Source: Mesorhizobium sp. M2D.F.Ca.ET.226.01.1.1
GTDB lineage: Bacteria > Pseudomonadota > Alphaproteobacteria > Rhizobiales > Rhizobiaceae
NCBI RefSeq assembly: GCF_004022705.2
Contig: NZ_RZOY02000001.1
Coordinates: forward strand, 688,956-752,955
DNA length: 64,000 nucleotides
Direction of reading: 5' to 3'
Below are positions 50,948 through 61,217 of this stretch, piece by piece; position 1 is the first letter of the stretch; every line of letters begins with the position of its first letter. The notes below the pieces were generated by a model. That model saw nothing but the letters and a program-made list of their open reading frames with translations. It was not told the origin of the DNA and ran no database searches. The translations under genes were made by a program, and so were the position numbers.

Positions 50948-51346
50948 ATGACTCATCATCGTGTATCTCCAGCCAACCGTGGCAATGCTCGCAAGATGCG
51001 CAAGGCGATGACAGACGCCGAATTGAAGCTCTGGAATGAGGTCCGCGCCGATAGGCTGATGGGAATGGCGTTTAGGCGTCAGATGCCCATAGCTGGCTAC
51101 ATCGTCGATTTTGCCTGCCCCAAGAAGAAGCTGATTATCGAACTGGACGGCTCGCAACATGCTTCGCCCGATGTCTCGGCGTCTGACGCGGCGCGAACCG
51201 CGACGCTTGAAGCGATCGGCTGGACCATCCTGCGCTTCTGGAATGACGACGTGATCCGCGATATCGACAATGTCTGCCAGCACATCGTCATCGCGGCCGG
51301 CCCGGCCGATGCGCCGGCGCTACCAAGGGAGGAACTCGTCATATGA
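50948..51346 (+). CDS. DUF559 (Vsr-like) endonuclease-domain protein
   Basis: A 132-residue protein of the DUF559 family. The restriction-endonuclease-like core is clear: RKAMTDAELKLWNEVR (about 17-32), GMAFRRQMPIAGYIVDFACPKKKLIIELDGSQH (about 41-73; Asp and the E-L-D core are metal-binding) and GWTILRFWNDDVIRDI. DUF559 proteins are stand-alone members of the PD-(D/E)XK superfamily related to Vsr; role unknown. The ATG lies directly after a long palindrome. Its stop overlaps the VOC start. Confidence 0.88.
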   Translation: MTHHRVSPANRGNARKMRKAMTDAELKLWNEVRADRLMGMAFRRQMPIAGYIVDFACPKKKLIIELDGSQHASPDVSASDAARTATLEAIGWTILRFWNDDVIRDIDNVCQHIVIAAGPADAPALPREELVI

Positions 51347-51729
51347 TCGACCATCTCGGCATCACCGTTTCCGACTTTGACGTGTCGAAATCGTTCTACG
51401 ACAAGGCGATGGCGCCGCTCGGCGCTTCGCTGCTCTACATGGTGCCGCAGGAATACACCGGAGGCGCCAAGGTCGGCGGCTATGGCCGCGACCGGCCGGT
51501 GTTCTGGGTCACCGCCGGCAAGGAGAAGCCGAAGGACCACCAGCACATCGCCTTCACCGCGCGCAGCCGCGCCGAGGTCGATGCTTTTCATGCTGCGGCC
51601 CTTGCCGCCGGCGGCAAGGACAATGGCGGGCCGGGCCTGCGGCCGCACTATCATCCCAACTACTACGGCGCCTTCGTCTTCGATCCCGACGGCAACAATG
51701 TTGAGGCGGTTTGCCATGATCCGGCGTGA
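51343..51729 (+). CDS. VOC-family (glyoxalase-like) protein
   Basis: A 128-residue vicinal-oxygen-chelate protein: MIDHLGITVSDFDVSKSFYDKAMAPLG at the N-terminus, HIAFTARSRAEVDAFHAAALAAGG in the second half, and FVFDPDGNNVEAVCH (Glu ligand) at the end. It resembles the lactoylglutathione lyase-like group. The ATG overlaps the DUF559 stop by four bases (ATGA). Substrate is unknown. Confidence 0.87.
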   Translation: MIDHLGITVSDFDVSKSFYDKAMAPLGASLLYMVPQEYTGGAKVGGYGRDRPVFWVTAGKEKPKDHQHIAFTARSRAEVDAFHAAALAAGGKDNGGPGLRPHYHPNYYGAFVFDPDGNNVEAVCHDPA

Positions 51730-51750
51730 TTTCAAGAATCGGAGTCCGTC

Positions 51751-52238
51751 ATGAGCCTCGACAACCGGCCGGTCTATACGGGCGGCTGCCAATGCGGCGC
51801 GGTGCGCTTCCGCGTCGAGGGCAGGCTCGGCGATGCCTCGATCTGCCATTGTCGCATGTGCCAGAAGGCGAGCGGCAATTTCTATCTGCCTCTGGTCTCC
51901 GTGCGCGGCGCCAAGCTCGACTGGACACGTGGCGAGCCGAAGCGCTTCCGCTCGTCCAGCGCGGCCTGGCGCGGCTTCTGCGCCGAATGCGGCACGCCGC
52001 TGACTTTCGAGGCGCCGGACGGCATTGCGCTGGCGATCGCTGCTTTCGACGACCCGACCGGTATCGCGCCGACTGTGCAGTGGGGCGCCGAGGCAAAACT
52101 TCCCTATGTCGACAGCATACCGAAACTGCCGTCCGAGGACACGATGGCCGATATCGGCTCCGCGCCTTATCTGGCCGAGCTCGTCTCCTATCAGCATCCC
52201 GACCACGACACCGACCAATGGCCGCCGGAGGAAAGACC

Positions 52239-52242
<4 letters not shown>
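51751..52242 (+). CDS. GFA-family (glutathione-dependent formaldehyde-activating-like) protein, copy 1
   Basis: A 163-residue zinc protein of the GFA/CENP-V family. Two zinc sites are formed by GGCQCGAVRFRVEG (about 11-24), SICHCRMCQKASGNF (about 33-47) and FCAECGTPLTF (about 73-83). GFA proteins bind glutathione or S-hydroxymethyl adducts, but for most members the reaction is unproven. The next gene is a closely similar copy, and the two overlap by four bases. Confidence 0.87.
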
Positions 52243-53677
<1,435 letters not shown>

Positions 53678-53699
53678 TGATGCAGGTTCGTGCTCTACG

Positions 53700-53859
53700 G
53701 CGCCCCCCTCTGGCCTGCCGGCCATCTCCCCCACAAGGGGGGAGATCAGCAGCTTCGGCCACGCCGTTTCTCCTGCAGCGCTGGAGATTGGCGAAAGCCG
53801 AAGTGCCGTCCAATTTCCCCCCAAGTGGGGGAGATGCCCGGCAGGGCAGAGGGGGGCGC
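53700..53859. repeat. Large intergenic palindromic repeat (RIME-like), copy C
   Basis: GCGCCCCCCTCT (53700-53711) and AGAGGGGGGCGC (53848-53859) are perfectly complementary ends, with inner pairs CATCTCCCCCACA/GTGGGGGAGATG and GGCCTGCCGGC/GCCCGGCAGGGC. The centre GATTGGCGAAAGCC is the reverse complement of a block in copy B, so the elements are the same family inserted in opposite orientation. It lies between pip and cimA. Confidence 0.85.
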
Positions 53860-53888
53860 GAAGGATCGCAGCTTTTCGAGCTATAGCC

Positions 53889-55505
53889 ATGAAAAAACAA
53901 AGACTTTTCCTCTTCGACACGACCCTCCGTGACGGCCAGCAGACGCCGGGCATCGATTTTTCCGTCGAGGACAAGATCGCCATCGCAAAACTGCTCGACG
54001 AGTTCGGCATCGATTATGTCGAGGGCGGCTATCCGGGCGCGAATCCGACCGACACCGCCTTCTTCCAGAAGAAGCGCACGCAAGGGGCAAAGTTCGTCGC
54101 CTTCGGCATGACCAAGCGGGCAGGGGTCTCGGCTTCCAACGATCCGGGGCTGGCGGCGCTGGTGCAGTCGAAGTCGGATGCCATCTGTTTCGTCGCCAAG
54201 AGCTGGGACTATCATGTCCGCGTCGCGCTCGGCTGCACCAACGAGGAGAACCTGGAATCGATCAAGGTCTCGGTCGAGACGGCGGTCGCGGCCGGCAAGG
54301 AGGCCATGGTCGACTGCGAGCATTTCTTCGACGGTTTCAAGGCCAATCCGGACTACGCTCTGGCCTGCGCCAGGACCGCCTACGATGCCGGCGCGCGCTG
54401 GGTGGTGTTGTGCGACACCAATGGCGGCACGCAGCCCTCGGAAGTGCGCGCCATCGTCGAGAAGGTAATCGCTGGCGGCATCCCGGGCGATCATCTCGGC
54501 ATCCATGCGCATGACGACACCGGCCAGGCGGTGGCCAACTCGCTCGCCTCCGTCGAGGCCGGCGTGCGCCAGATCCAGGGCACGCTGAACGGCATCGGCG
54601 AGCGCTGCGGCAACGCCAACCTCATCTCCATCATTCCGACGCTTTCGCTGAAGCCGGCCTTCGCCGATCGATTCGAAACCGGCATTTCGGCCGAAGTGCT
54701 GACCGGCATCTCGCGGCTCTCCCGCGCCTTCGACGAATTGCTCAACCGCGCGCCGGAAGCCCAGGCGCCATATGTCGGTTCCTCCGCCTTCGCCACCAAG
54801 GCCGGCATCCATGCCTCCGCGCTTGCCAAGGAGCCGGCGACTTACGAGCACGTGCCGCCTGAAGCCGTCGGCAACCGCCGCCGCGTCATGGTCTCCGACC
54901 AGGGCGGCAAGGCCAATTTCCTCGCCGAGCTGAAGCGGCGCGGCATCGACGTGCCGAAGGACGATCATCGGCTCGACGCGTTGATCGCGGTGGTCAAGGA
55001 GCGCGAGGCCGAAGGCTATGCCTACGAAGGCGCCGACGCGTCCTTCGAGCTGCTCGCACGCAAAATGCTGCACGGCCTGCCGGAGTTCTTCAACGTCACA
55101 TCCTTCCGTTGCATGGTCGAGCGCCGCTTCGACGCCAACGGCAATCTGAAGACCGTCTCCGAGGCGATCGTGAAGGTCGAGGTCGATGGCGAGGAGAAGA
55201 TGTCGGTGGCGGAAGGCCACGGCCCGGTCAATGCGCTCGACATCGCGCTGCGCAAGGACCTCGGCAAATACCAGAGCGAGATCGTCGACCTCGAGCTCGC
55301 CGACTTCAAGGTGCGTATCCTCAACGGCGGCACCGAGGCCATCACCCGCGTCCTGGTCGAATCGCATGATTCCACCGGCGCCCGCTGGTGGACGGTCGGC
55401 GTCTCGGAAAACATCATCGACGCCTCCTTCCAGGCGCTGATGGATTCGATCATCTACAAGCTGATGAAGAACCGCGAGATGGCGGGGCTGGTGGCGGCGG
55501 AGTGA
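53889..55505 (+). CDS. cimA: (R)-citramalate synthase
   Basis: A 538-residue enzyme of the LeuA/isopropylmalate synthase superfamily that condenses pyruvate with acetyl-CoA to (R)-citramalate, an entry to isoleucine synthesis independent of threonine. The N-terminal TIM barrel shows DTTLRDGQQTPG (about 10-21), GIDYVEGGYPGANP, and the zinc-binding HAHDDTGQAVANSL (about 205). The C-terminal part (about 400-530) is the regulatory LeuA-dimer domain. Length fits long citramalate synthases rather than isopropylmalate synthase. It follows a RIME-like repeat. Confidence 0.92.
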   Translation: MKKQRLFLFDTTLRDGQQTPGIDFSVEDKIAIAKLLDEFGIDYVEGGYPGANPTDTAFFQKKRTQGAKFVAFGMTKRAGVSASNDPGLAALVQSKSDAICFVAKSWDYHVRVALGCTNEENLESIKVSVETAVAAGKEAMVDCEHFFDGFKANPDYALACARTAYDAGARWVVLCDTNGGTQPSEVRAIVEKVIAGGIPGDHLGIHAHDDTGQAVANSLASVEAGVRQIQGTLNGIGERCGNANLISIIPTLSLKPAFADRFETGISAEVLTGISRLSRAFDELLNRAPEAQAPYVGSSAFATKAGIHASALAKEPATYEHVPPEAVGNRRRVMVSDQGGKANFLAELKRRGIDVPKDDHRLDALIAVVKEREAEGYAYEGADASFELLARKMLHGLPEFFNVTSFRCMVERRFDANGNLKTVSEAIVKVEVDGEEKMSVAEGHGPVNALDIALRKDLGKYQSEIVDLELADFKVRILNGGTEAITRVLVESHDSTGARWWTVGVSENIIDASFQALMDSIIYKLMKNREMAGLVAAE

Positions 55506-55511
55506 GGGCGC

Positions 55512-56039
55512 GTGGGCTTCTCGATAAGCTGGTTCGGCTTTCGCGGTTACGAGATTAAGGACGCCGCGGCCCTGTTCGGCAGGGACGTCGGCGACTCTTC
55601 GGAGGATTTCGATGCTCCCATAAGCGCTTACCTTAGCAATAAGAACTGGGCGATCATCATCCTGGATTATTGTAGCTTTCCCAACCCTCCCGACAGTTAT
55701 CTATCGGTGTTCTCGCAGGGCAGGGAAATGGTCGTCGTGCATGTAGAGGAACATCAAATGTTCGCTCGCGCCGAGTTCTGGAGCAACGGAAAGAACATCT
55801 GGCGAGTTTGGCATAGTGGCGACAAGAACATCAGAGATTTCCACACCACGGGCGATCCTCCAGCGTCCTTTGAATCGCTGAGGCAGCAGGCGTTTTCAAA
55901 GCAGGACAAGGAAAGTAATGTCGATCATGTCTTCGACATTCCTCTCGATCTGGCGGCGGAGCTGACGGGCTTCAGGCATGATGAGGGAGCGCCCGACAGG
56001 GTCTTCTTCGAGCTTGTCAAAAGACCTGCCCAGAAATGA
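55512..56039 (+). CDS. Hypothetical protein, low-GC orphan
   Basis: A 175-residue protein of no recognised family (MGFSISWFGFRGYEIKDAAALFG...). It is soluble, with aromatic-rich stretches (NWAIIILDYCSFPNPPDSY, ARAEFWSNGKNIWRVWHSG) and an acidic composition. The start is GTG at 55512, eight bases after the cimA stop. Base and codon use are more AT-rich than the neighbours. Its shape would suit an immunity or SUKH-like protein, but nothing supports that beyond size and composition. Confidence 0.65.
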   Translation: MGFSISWFGFRGYEIKDAAALFGRDVGDSSEDFDAPISAYLSNKNWAIIILDYCSFPNPPDSYLSVFSQGREMVVVHVEEHQMFARAEFWSNGKNIWRVWHSGDKNIRDFHTTGDPPASFESLRQQAFSKQDKESNVDHVFDIPLDLAAELTGFRHDEGAPDRVFFELVKRPAQK

Positions 56040-56162
56040 GCATGCATCGCTGTCGAGGCGCCTGGGCGCGACGTCAACCCCTTGAACCATCACCAAAAGT
56101 CCATTGATCCATCATAATTTTGTGATGGTCTTGGACGATCCGCTGGGCCATAGCGTTGGGCC

Positions 56163-57089
56163 ATGGTCACAGCGACAGCCGATCTCGATCACGACGCCAA
56201 AGCCCGCCGAGGATTCCTTTTGGCGCTTGGCGCCTATTTCCTTTGGGGACTGCTGCCTTTCTACATGAAGGCGGTGGCGCATCTGCCGCTTGCCGAGGTG
56301 ATCGCCAACCGTGTCGTCTGGTCGGTGCCGATCGCGGCTTGCGTGCTGGTCTGGGCCGGCCGCACAGCCGACTTCAAGGCGGCGATCCGCTCGCCGAAAA
56401 GCCTTGCCATGGCGGCGCTGACGGCGGTGCTGATCTCGGTCAACTGGGGCATCTATGTCTGGGCAATCGCGGTCGACCGCACCGTCGAGACCGCTCTCGG
56501 CTATTACATCAACCCGCTGGTCAACGTCGTCGTCGGCGCCGTGCTGCTCGGCGAACGGCTCGACCGGCTGCAGATCGCGGCGGTTGCGTTGGCCGCGGTC
56601 GCGGTTTCGGTGCTGACCGTCGAGGCAGGCAAGCTGCCCTGGGTATCGCTGGCGCTCGCCTTCTCTTTCGCCGCCTACGGCTTCTTCCGCAAGACGCTGC
56701 CGATCGGCCCCAGCCAGGGCTTTCTGCTCGAAGTGCTGCTGCTCTCGGTGCCGGCGCTTTGCTACATCGTCTACCTGATCGCCACCGGCCAGGATCATTT
56801 CATCTCCAGCACCGTTTCCGACACGGCCTTGCTGATCGGCTGCGGCCCGATCACCGCGGTGCCGCTGCTGCTCTTCGCCTTCGGCGCCCGGCTGCTGCGC
56901 CTGTCCACCATCGGCATCATGCAATATATCGCGCCGACCATGGTGTTCCTGATCGCCGTGCTGATCTTCGACGAGCCGTTCGGCGCCACGCAGGCGATCG
57001 CCTTCGCGCTGATCTGGACGGCGCTGGCGATGTATTCATGGTCGATGTTCAGGGGCCGCGAGGTCCGCCCGGCGGCGCCTGCGAGATAA
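56163..57089 (+). CDS. rarD: RarD-family EamA transporter
   Basis: A 308-residue inner-membrane protein with about ten transmembrane helices in two EamA-type halves. The N-terminus ARRGFLLALGAYFLWGLLPFYMKAVAHLPLAEVIANR and INWGIYVWAIAV-like sequence (SVNWGIYVWAIAVDR, about 95-109) are the RarD signature. Chloramphenicol-sensitivity and amino-acid export have been proposed for the family; the substrate is unknown. A worn palindromic repeat follows the stop. Confidence 0.9.
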   Translation: MVTATADLDHDAKARRGFLLALGAYFLWGLLPFYMKAVAHLPLAEVIANRVVWSVPIAACVLVWAGRTADFKAAIRSPKSLAMAALTAVLISVNWGIYVWAIAVDRTVETALGYYINPLVNVVVGAVLLGERLDRLQIAAVALAAVAVSVLTVEAGKLPWVSLALAFSFAAYGFFRKTLPIGPSQGFLLEVLLLSVPALCYIVYLIATGQDHFISSTVSDTALLIGCGPITAVPLLLFAFGARLLRLSTIGIMQYIAPTMVFLIAVLIFDEPFGATQAIAFALIWTALAMYSWSMFRGREVRPAAPAR

Positions 57090-57127
57090 GCAAAAGTGCG
57101 AGACGGCTTTCCGTCCGCAACCGCGTC
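57090..57127. repeat. Degenerate GCAATTCC-family repeat (after rarD)
   Basis: GCAAAAGTGCGAGACGGC followed by TTTCCGTCCGCAACCGCG keeps the core of the family (AAAGTGCG...CGG-TTTCCGTCCG) but has lost its outer arms. Like the other copies it starts directly after a stop codon. Confidence 0.5.
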
Positions 57128-57146
57128 GAACAGAGGAGGGCGCCCG

Positions 57147-57833
57147 ATGTACATCCTGCATATCGGCAACAAGAACTATTCGTCCTGGTCGCTGCGCCCA
57201 TGGCTGCTGATGCGCGTCCTCGACATTCCCTTCGAGGAGCGGCTGACGCCGTTCCCGAATGGACCAAGTTTCGACCTCTACAGGCAGTTTTCACCGAACG
57301 GCCGCGTACCCTGCCTGGTCGACGATGGCTGGGCGGTCTGGGATTCATTCTCGATCGTTGAGTGTCTTGCCGAACGCCATCCGGGCGTCTGGCCGGCGGA
57401 CGCGAAGGCGCGCGCCTGGGCACGCTCGGCCGCCGCCGAGATGCATTCGAGCTTCACCGCGCTGCGCAACGACTGCCCCATGAGCTGCGGCGTGCGCGTC
57501 GAACCGTTGCCGATGTCCGCCGCGCTGAAGCACGACCTCTTCCGCATGGGAGACTTGTGGAACGACGGCCTTGCGCGTTTCGGTGGGCCGTTCCTGGCCG
57601 GGGACCGTTTTGGTGCCGTCGATGCCTTCTTCGCTCCCGTCGCGTTCAGGGCGCAGTCCTATGGCCTGGCTTTCGAGGGCGCCGCTGCCGCCTACCCGAA
57701 GCGGCTGCTCGACCTGCCGGCGATGCGCGAATGGTATGCGGCCGGCCTCGCCGAGACCTGGCGCGAACCCGGCCATGAAGCGGAAGTCGCTGCCGCGGGC
57801 ACGATAGTCGAGGATCTGCGGGCAACCGCTTGA
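57147..57833 (+). CDS. Glutathione S-transferase family protein
   Basis: A 228-residue GST. The N-terminal thioredoxin-like domain (about 1-82) has ILHIGNKNYSSWSLRPWLLMRVL, with the candidate catalytic Ser in NYSSWSLRP, and the glutathione-binding GRVPCLVDD and DSFSIVECLAE. The helical C-terminal domain follows. GAGGAGGG precedes the ATG at 57147. It is convergent with the CorA-like gene. Confidence 0.9.
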   Translation: MYILHIGNKNYSSWSLRPWLLMRVLDIPFEERLTPFPNGPSFDLYRQFSPNGRVPCLVDDGWAVWDSFSIVECLAERHPGVWPADAKARAWARSAAAEMHSSFTALRNDCPMSCGVRVEPLPMSAALKHDLFRMGDLWNDGLARFGGPFLAGDRFGAVDAFFAPVAFRAQSYGLAFEGAAAAYPKRLLDLPAMREWYAAGLAETWREPGHEAEVAAAGTIVEDLRATA

Positions 57834-57837
57834 AGCG

Positions 57838-58833
57838 CTACACCCGCCCCAGCCGTCGCACGATCTTGTAAACGATGCCGGCGATGACGACCGAGATCGC
57901 CGTCACCACCCAAAAGCCGTGCGGCGTGTCGACCAGCGGCAGCCCGCCGACATTCATGCCGAACAGGCCGGAGATGATGGTCATCGGCAACAGCACCGCC
58001 GTCATGACCGACAGGATGTAGAGCAGCTGGTTCGACTGCTCGGTGAGCTTCGCCATCAGCTCGTCCTGCAAAAGGCGGGTGCGCGCCTGCAACTGCTCGC
58101 CGTCGTGATGCAGCGTATGCGCCCGGTGCGAGAGACGTGTGGCCATGTCGTTGATCGTGTCCGGCAGCTCGTTGCGATGCGAATGGTCTAGGTGGCGGAA
58201 AAGGCTGGTGAGCGTCGCCATCTGCCGGTGGATCAGCACCAGCTGCCGGCGCGCGTCGACCAGCGCCTGGCGCTCATTGTGCCACGCGTCGCACACGATG
58301 CGGTCCTCGATGCCGTCAAGCGTGTCGCCCATCCTGTCGAGCTCGACCGCCATGCCGTCGAGCGACTGGCCCATCACCGCCTCGATCAGCTCGGCCGGCG
58401 CGCGGAATTTGCGCGTGCCGCTCTCCACCAGCTTGCGGATCCTGTCGACCGATTCCAGCGGCTGCTTGCGGGCGCCGATCAGCATCTTGTCGTTGAAGGC
58501 GAAGCGGAAGTGGGTGAGCCCGCGCGCCTCGGCAAAATCGTGCCTGAGGTCGGGCAGGTCGCCATAGAGGAAGTCGTCCTCGAAATCGATCTGGCAGCCA
58601 TGGCTGGGCGACAGGAAGGCATCGCGCACCGGTGCCGGCAGCGCCCGCTCGGCGCCGATCTCCCGGCGGGCACGCATGTCGGTGATCTGGTAGCTGCGCC
58701 AGGTCCAGTGCGCCTCGGCGGGGTCCTTGGTGCGGGAACCGTCGGCCTTGAAATGGTAGATGAAGAACAGCCCGTGTTCGTCAGGCAAATAGGGCGAGAG
58801 ATCGGTGCCTTCGGTGGGGAGGGCGATGTTCAT
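57838..58833 (-). CDS. CorA-family divalent cation transporter (ZntB-like)
   Basis: A 331-residue CorA-fold transporter. The large cytoplasmic funnel (about 1-265) precedes two C-terminal transmembrane helices (about 270-292 and 302-322), between which is the signature GMN (ISGLFGMNVGGLPL, about 283-296). The sequence resembles ZntB zinc transporters more than CorA magnesium channels, including the N-terminal EHGLFFIYHF. The ATG at 58833 is used; the open frame upstream is not coding-like. Confidence 0.88.
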   Translation of the reverse strand: MNIALPTEGTDLSPYLPDEHGLFFIYHFKADGSRTKDPAEAHWTWRSYQITDMRARREIGAERALPAPVRDAFLSPSHGCQIDFEDDFLYGDLPDLRHDFAEARGLTHFRFAFNDKMLIGARKQPLESVDRIRKLVESGTRKFRAPAELIEAVMGQSLDGMAVELDRMGDTLDGIEDRIVCDAWHNERQALVDARRQLVLIHRQMATLTSLFRHLDHSHRNELPDTINDMATRLSHRAHTLHHDGEQLQARTRLLQDELMAKLTEQSNQLLYILSVMTAVLLPMTIISGLFGMNVGGLPLVDTPHGFWVVTAISVVIAGIVYKIVRRLGRV

Positions 58834-59078
58834 GGCGGCTTCGCCGGCTCTTGATATGGTCGGGTCGCCGGGGGCGGCCAGCGCTCCTTCTAGCACGTGC
58901 TGTCGGCCCGCGTGTGACAGTCGGATGACGGCCGAGGCCTTGCCGGTCTCCGCCCTGGTTCCGTGACCCCCAAAAAATTCTTCCGCGCCCCGGGAATAAA
59001 GCCCCGGACTTCCGGGTCTTGGCTGTAGCGAGGCCATCCTCCCAAGGCGCGCATCAACCACCCGGAAGGACTACCAAC

Positions 59079-59294
59079 ATGAACAGAACCATCTTCGCCG
59101 CAGTCGCCATTCTCATTGCCACCGGCAGTGCCTTTGCTGGCAGCGACCACTTCGTCGCGGCCGGTCAGCAGGCTGTCGCCGTCGACACCACCACCACTGC
59201 TTCCATCGCGCAATCCGAAATGGCCCGCCACGACATGAAGCCGGCCGCCAGGATCGCTGCGGATGAGCCCGGCCAGGGCATCTGGGGTCGCTGA
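59079..59294 (+). CDS. DUF680 small exported protein
   Basis: A 71-residue protein with a signal peptide (MNRTIFAAVAILIATGSAFAG, cleavage near residue 20) and a short mature part rich in Ala, Thr and Asp, ending GQGIWGR. It matches DUF680, a family known to me chiefly from Mesorhizobium, whose function is unknown and which often occurs in many paralogues. GGAAGGA lies about 11 bases upstream of the ATG. Confidence 0.82.
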   Translation: MNRTIFAAVAILIATGSAFAGSDHFVAAGQQAVAVDTTTTASIAQSEMARHDMKPAARIAADEPGQGIWGR

Positions 59295-59513
59295 GCTAGG
59301 AGTCAGGACCGACGGTCCTGATCCTAGGCGGGGAAGGCACGCCTCGCCGGGCTCGGAGCCGAAATCCTGATCTCCCCGGCGCCGGCCGATCTTCAGTCGG
59401 ACCGGCCGACACCGGTTCCGCAGCCGGCGGAGGGTCGCACCGGGCCCTCCGCCAATCTCTCATACCGCCTGAACCCTGAAGCAAACGCGCAAGCCATGAA
59501 GAGGAGATTTCTG

Positions 59514-60485
59514 ATGTTCAACATGACACGCCGCATGGTGCTCGGATCAGCTGCCGCCGCTGCCGCCTTCGGCATTGCCGGCAAGCTGGAATTCGCGCCC
59601 GCGGCTCACGCCGAAACCCCGGTCGAGCCGCTGGTCGGTTTCTACAAATACAAGGTCGGTTCGCTCGAGGTCACCGCCGTCTATGACGGCATTTGGCGCA
59701 AGCCCCATGACCCGGCCTTCATCAAGGGCGTCTCGGTCGACGATACCAAGGCGGCGCTCGCCAAGGCGGGGCTCACCACCGACTTCATGCCGATCCCGCT
59801 CACCGTCATGGTGCTCAAGATGAACGGCCGCACCATCATGATGGATGCGGGCTCCGGCGTCGGTCAGTGGCAGGCCAACGCCACGCATCTGCCGGCCAAC
59901 ATGAAGGCCGCCGGCATCGACTACAAGGCGATCGACACCATTCTGATCTCGCATTTCCATCCGGACCATGTCTGGGGCCTGATGGAGAAGGGCACCAACG
60001 ATCCGGTGTTCCCGAATGCCGAGCTGATCGTCAATGCCACCGAGTACAATTGGTGGACCGATCCCAGCCGCCTCGCCAAGCTGCCCGAGGGCCGCAAGCC
60101 GGCGGGCAAGCGCATCGCCGAGAACTTCCCGAAATGGAAGAACTGGAAGCTGGTCGACGACGGCGCCGAAGTGATGCCCGGCATCCGCATCATGGTGGCG
60201 CCCGGCCATACGCCTGGACATTCCGTCTACCATGTCGATGCCGGCGCCGAGCAGTTCCTCGTCTCGGCCGACACCATGTATGTGCCGGCGCTGCTTGCCC
60301 CACACCCCGAATGGCAGGGCGCCTACGACCAGGACGGGCCGATGGCGATCGCCACGCGCCACCGGATTATCGACCAGGTGATCGCCGACAATGTCCGCAT
60401 CTGCGGCTCGCACTTCCCGTTCCCCGGCACCGGCAGCTTCGTCAAGGACGGCAACGCCTACGCCTTCACCCCAACCGAGATCTGA
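59514..60485 (+). CDS. MBL-fold metallo-hydrolase with Tat signal
   Basis: A 323-residue metallo-beta-lactamase-fold protein. The N-terminus TRRMVLGSAAAAAAFGIAG is a twin-arginine signal (cleavage near residue 40), so it is exported folded. Metal ligands: ILISHFHPDHVWG (about 145-157), GHTPGHSVYH (about 236), SADTMY (about 251) and GSHFPFPG (about 302). The ATG at 59514 has GAGGAG seven bases upstream and is preferred over the ATG at 59496. The substrate is unknown; quorum-quenching lactonases and many other enzymes share this outline. It is followed by a TPR gene. Confidence 0.9.
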   Translation: MFNMTRRMVLGSAAAAAAFGIAGKLEFAPAAHAETPVEPLVGFYKYKVGSLEVTAVYDGIWRKPHDPAFIKGVSVDDTKAALAKAGLTTDFMPIPLTVMVLKMNGRTIMMDAGSGVGQWQANATHLPANMKAAGIDYKAIDTILISHFHPDHVWGLMEKGTNDPVFPNAELIVNATEYNWWTDPSRLAKLPEGRKPAGKRIAENFPKWKNWKLVDDGAEVMPGIRIMVAPGHTPGHSVYHVDAGAEQFLVSADTMYVPALLAPHPEWQGAYDQDGPMAIATRHRIIDQVIADNVRICGSHFPFPGTGSFVKDGNAYAFTPTEI

Positions 60486-60520
60486 TCAAATCGGATCCCG
60501 AACAGAAAGCGACAACTTCC

Positions 60521-60982
60521 ATGAAACACGCACTTTTCGTGGTGCTCGGCGCCATTGCGATCTTGACCGCCGCCCCGATCGCCATCGCCGTTCCGGCCTA
60601 TGCCGTGGACGACATCGAAGGCGCCGACGCGCCCGACCTGACGGCCGTCAAGGCCAAGATCGACGCCAAGGACTACAAGGGCGCGCTGGCCGACCTGCGC
60701 GACCTGGCGCAGGACACCCAGCAGGCCGACGTCTACAATCTGCTCGGCTTCACGCTGCGCAAGACCGGCGACTACCAGACCTCGCTGACCTACTACACCA
60801 AGGCGCTGGAGCTAAAGCCCGACCACAAGGCCGCGCATGAATATCTGGGCGAGCTCTATGTCGAGACCGGCGACATGGCCAAGGCCAACGAGCAGCTCGC
60901 CTCGCTGGAGAAGCTATGCCCGTCGGGCTGCGAGGAGCTTTCCGACCTCAAGCAGGCCATTGACACCAAGGTGACGAAGTAA
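60521..60982 (+). CDS. TPR-repeat periplasmic protein
   Basis: A 153-residue protein with a signal peptide (MKHALFVVLGAIAILTAAPIA, cleavage near residue 28) and about three tetratricopeptide repeats from residue 40 (ALADLRDLAQDTQQADVYNL, KTGDYQTSLTYYTKALELKP, KAAHEYLGELYVETGDMAKA). The two cysteines near the C-terminus (LEKLCPSGCEELSDLK) look like a periplasmic disulphide. TPRs mediate protein contacts. It starts 35 bases after the MBL-fold gene and probably shares its transcript. Confidence 0.85.
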   Translation: MKHALFVVLGAIAILTAAPIAIAVPAYAVDDIEGADAPDLTAVKAKIDAKDYKGALADLRDLAQDTQQADVYNLLGFTLRKTGDYQTSLTYYTKALELKPDHKAAHEYLGELYVETGDMAKANEQLASLEKLCPSGCEELSDLKQAIDTKVTK

Positions 60983-60999
60983 CGCTGCTGTTCCTCGCG

Positions 61000-61140
61000 C
61001 CCACGAAGTGGGGGAGAGGTGGCCGCAAGGCCGGAGAGGGGCCCGGCGCTGACCTCTCCCGCCAACACCAACTGTTGGGCGCCACGGCGGTAGCGCCCGA
61101 AAACCGGAGCCGGCGTTCCTCTCCCTCGCGCTGGCTCCGA
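61000..61140. repeat. Large intergenic palindromic repeat (RIME-like), copy D, degraded
   Basis: GGGAGAGGT (61012-61020) pairs with ACCTCTCCC (61052-61060), with GGCCGCAAGGCC and GGGGCCCG inside, and further CTCTCCC-rich sequence continues to about 61140. It resembles copies A-C but only half of the palindrome is well preserved. It lies between the TPR and DoxX genes. Confidence 0.65.
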
Positions 61141-61217
61141 CCTTTCAACGTCGAGCACGCGGGCGCGCGTCCACGCGAACGCGTGATGGCCACTGTTTCC
61201 AAAGACTGGAGCCGACC

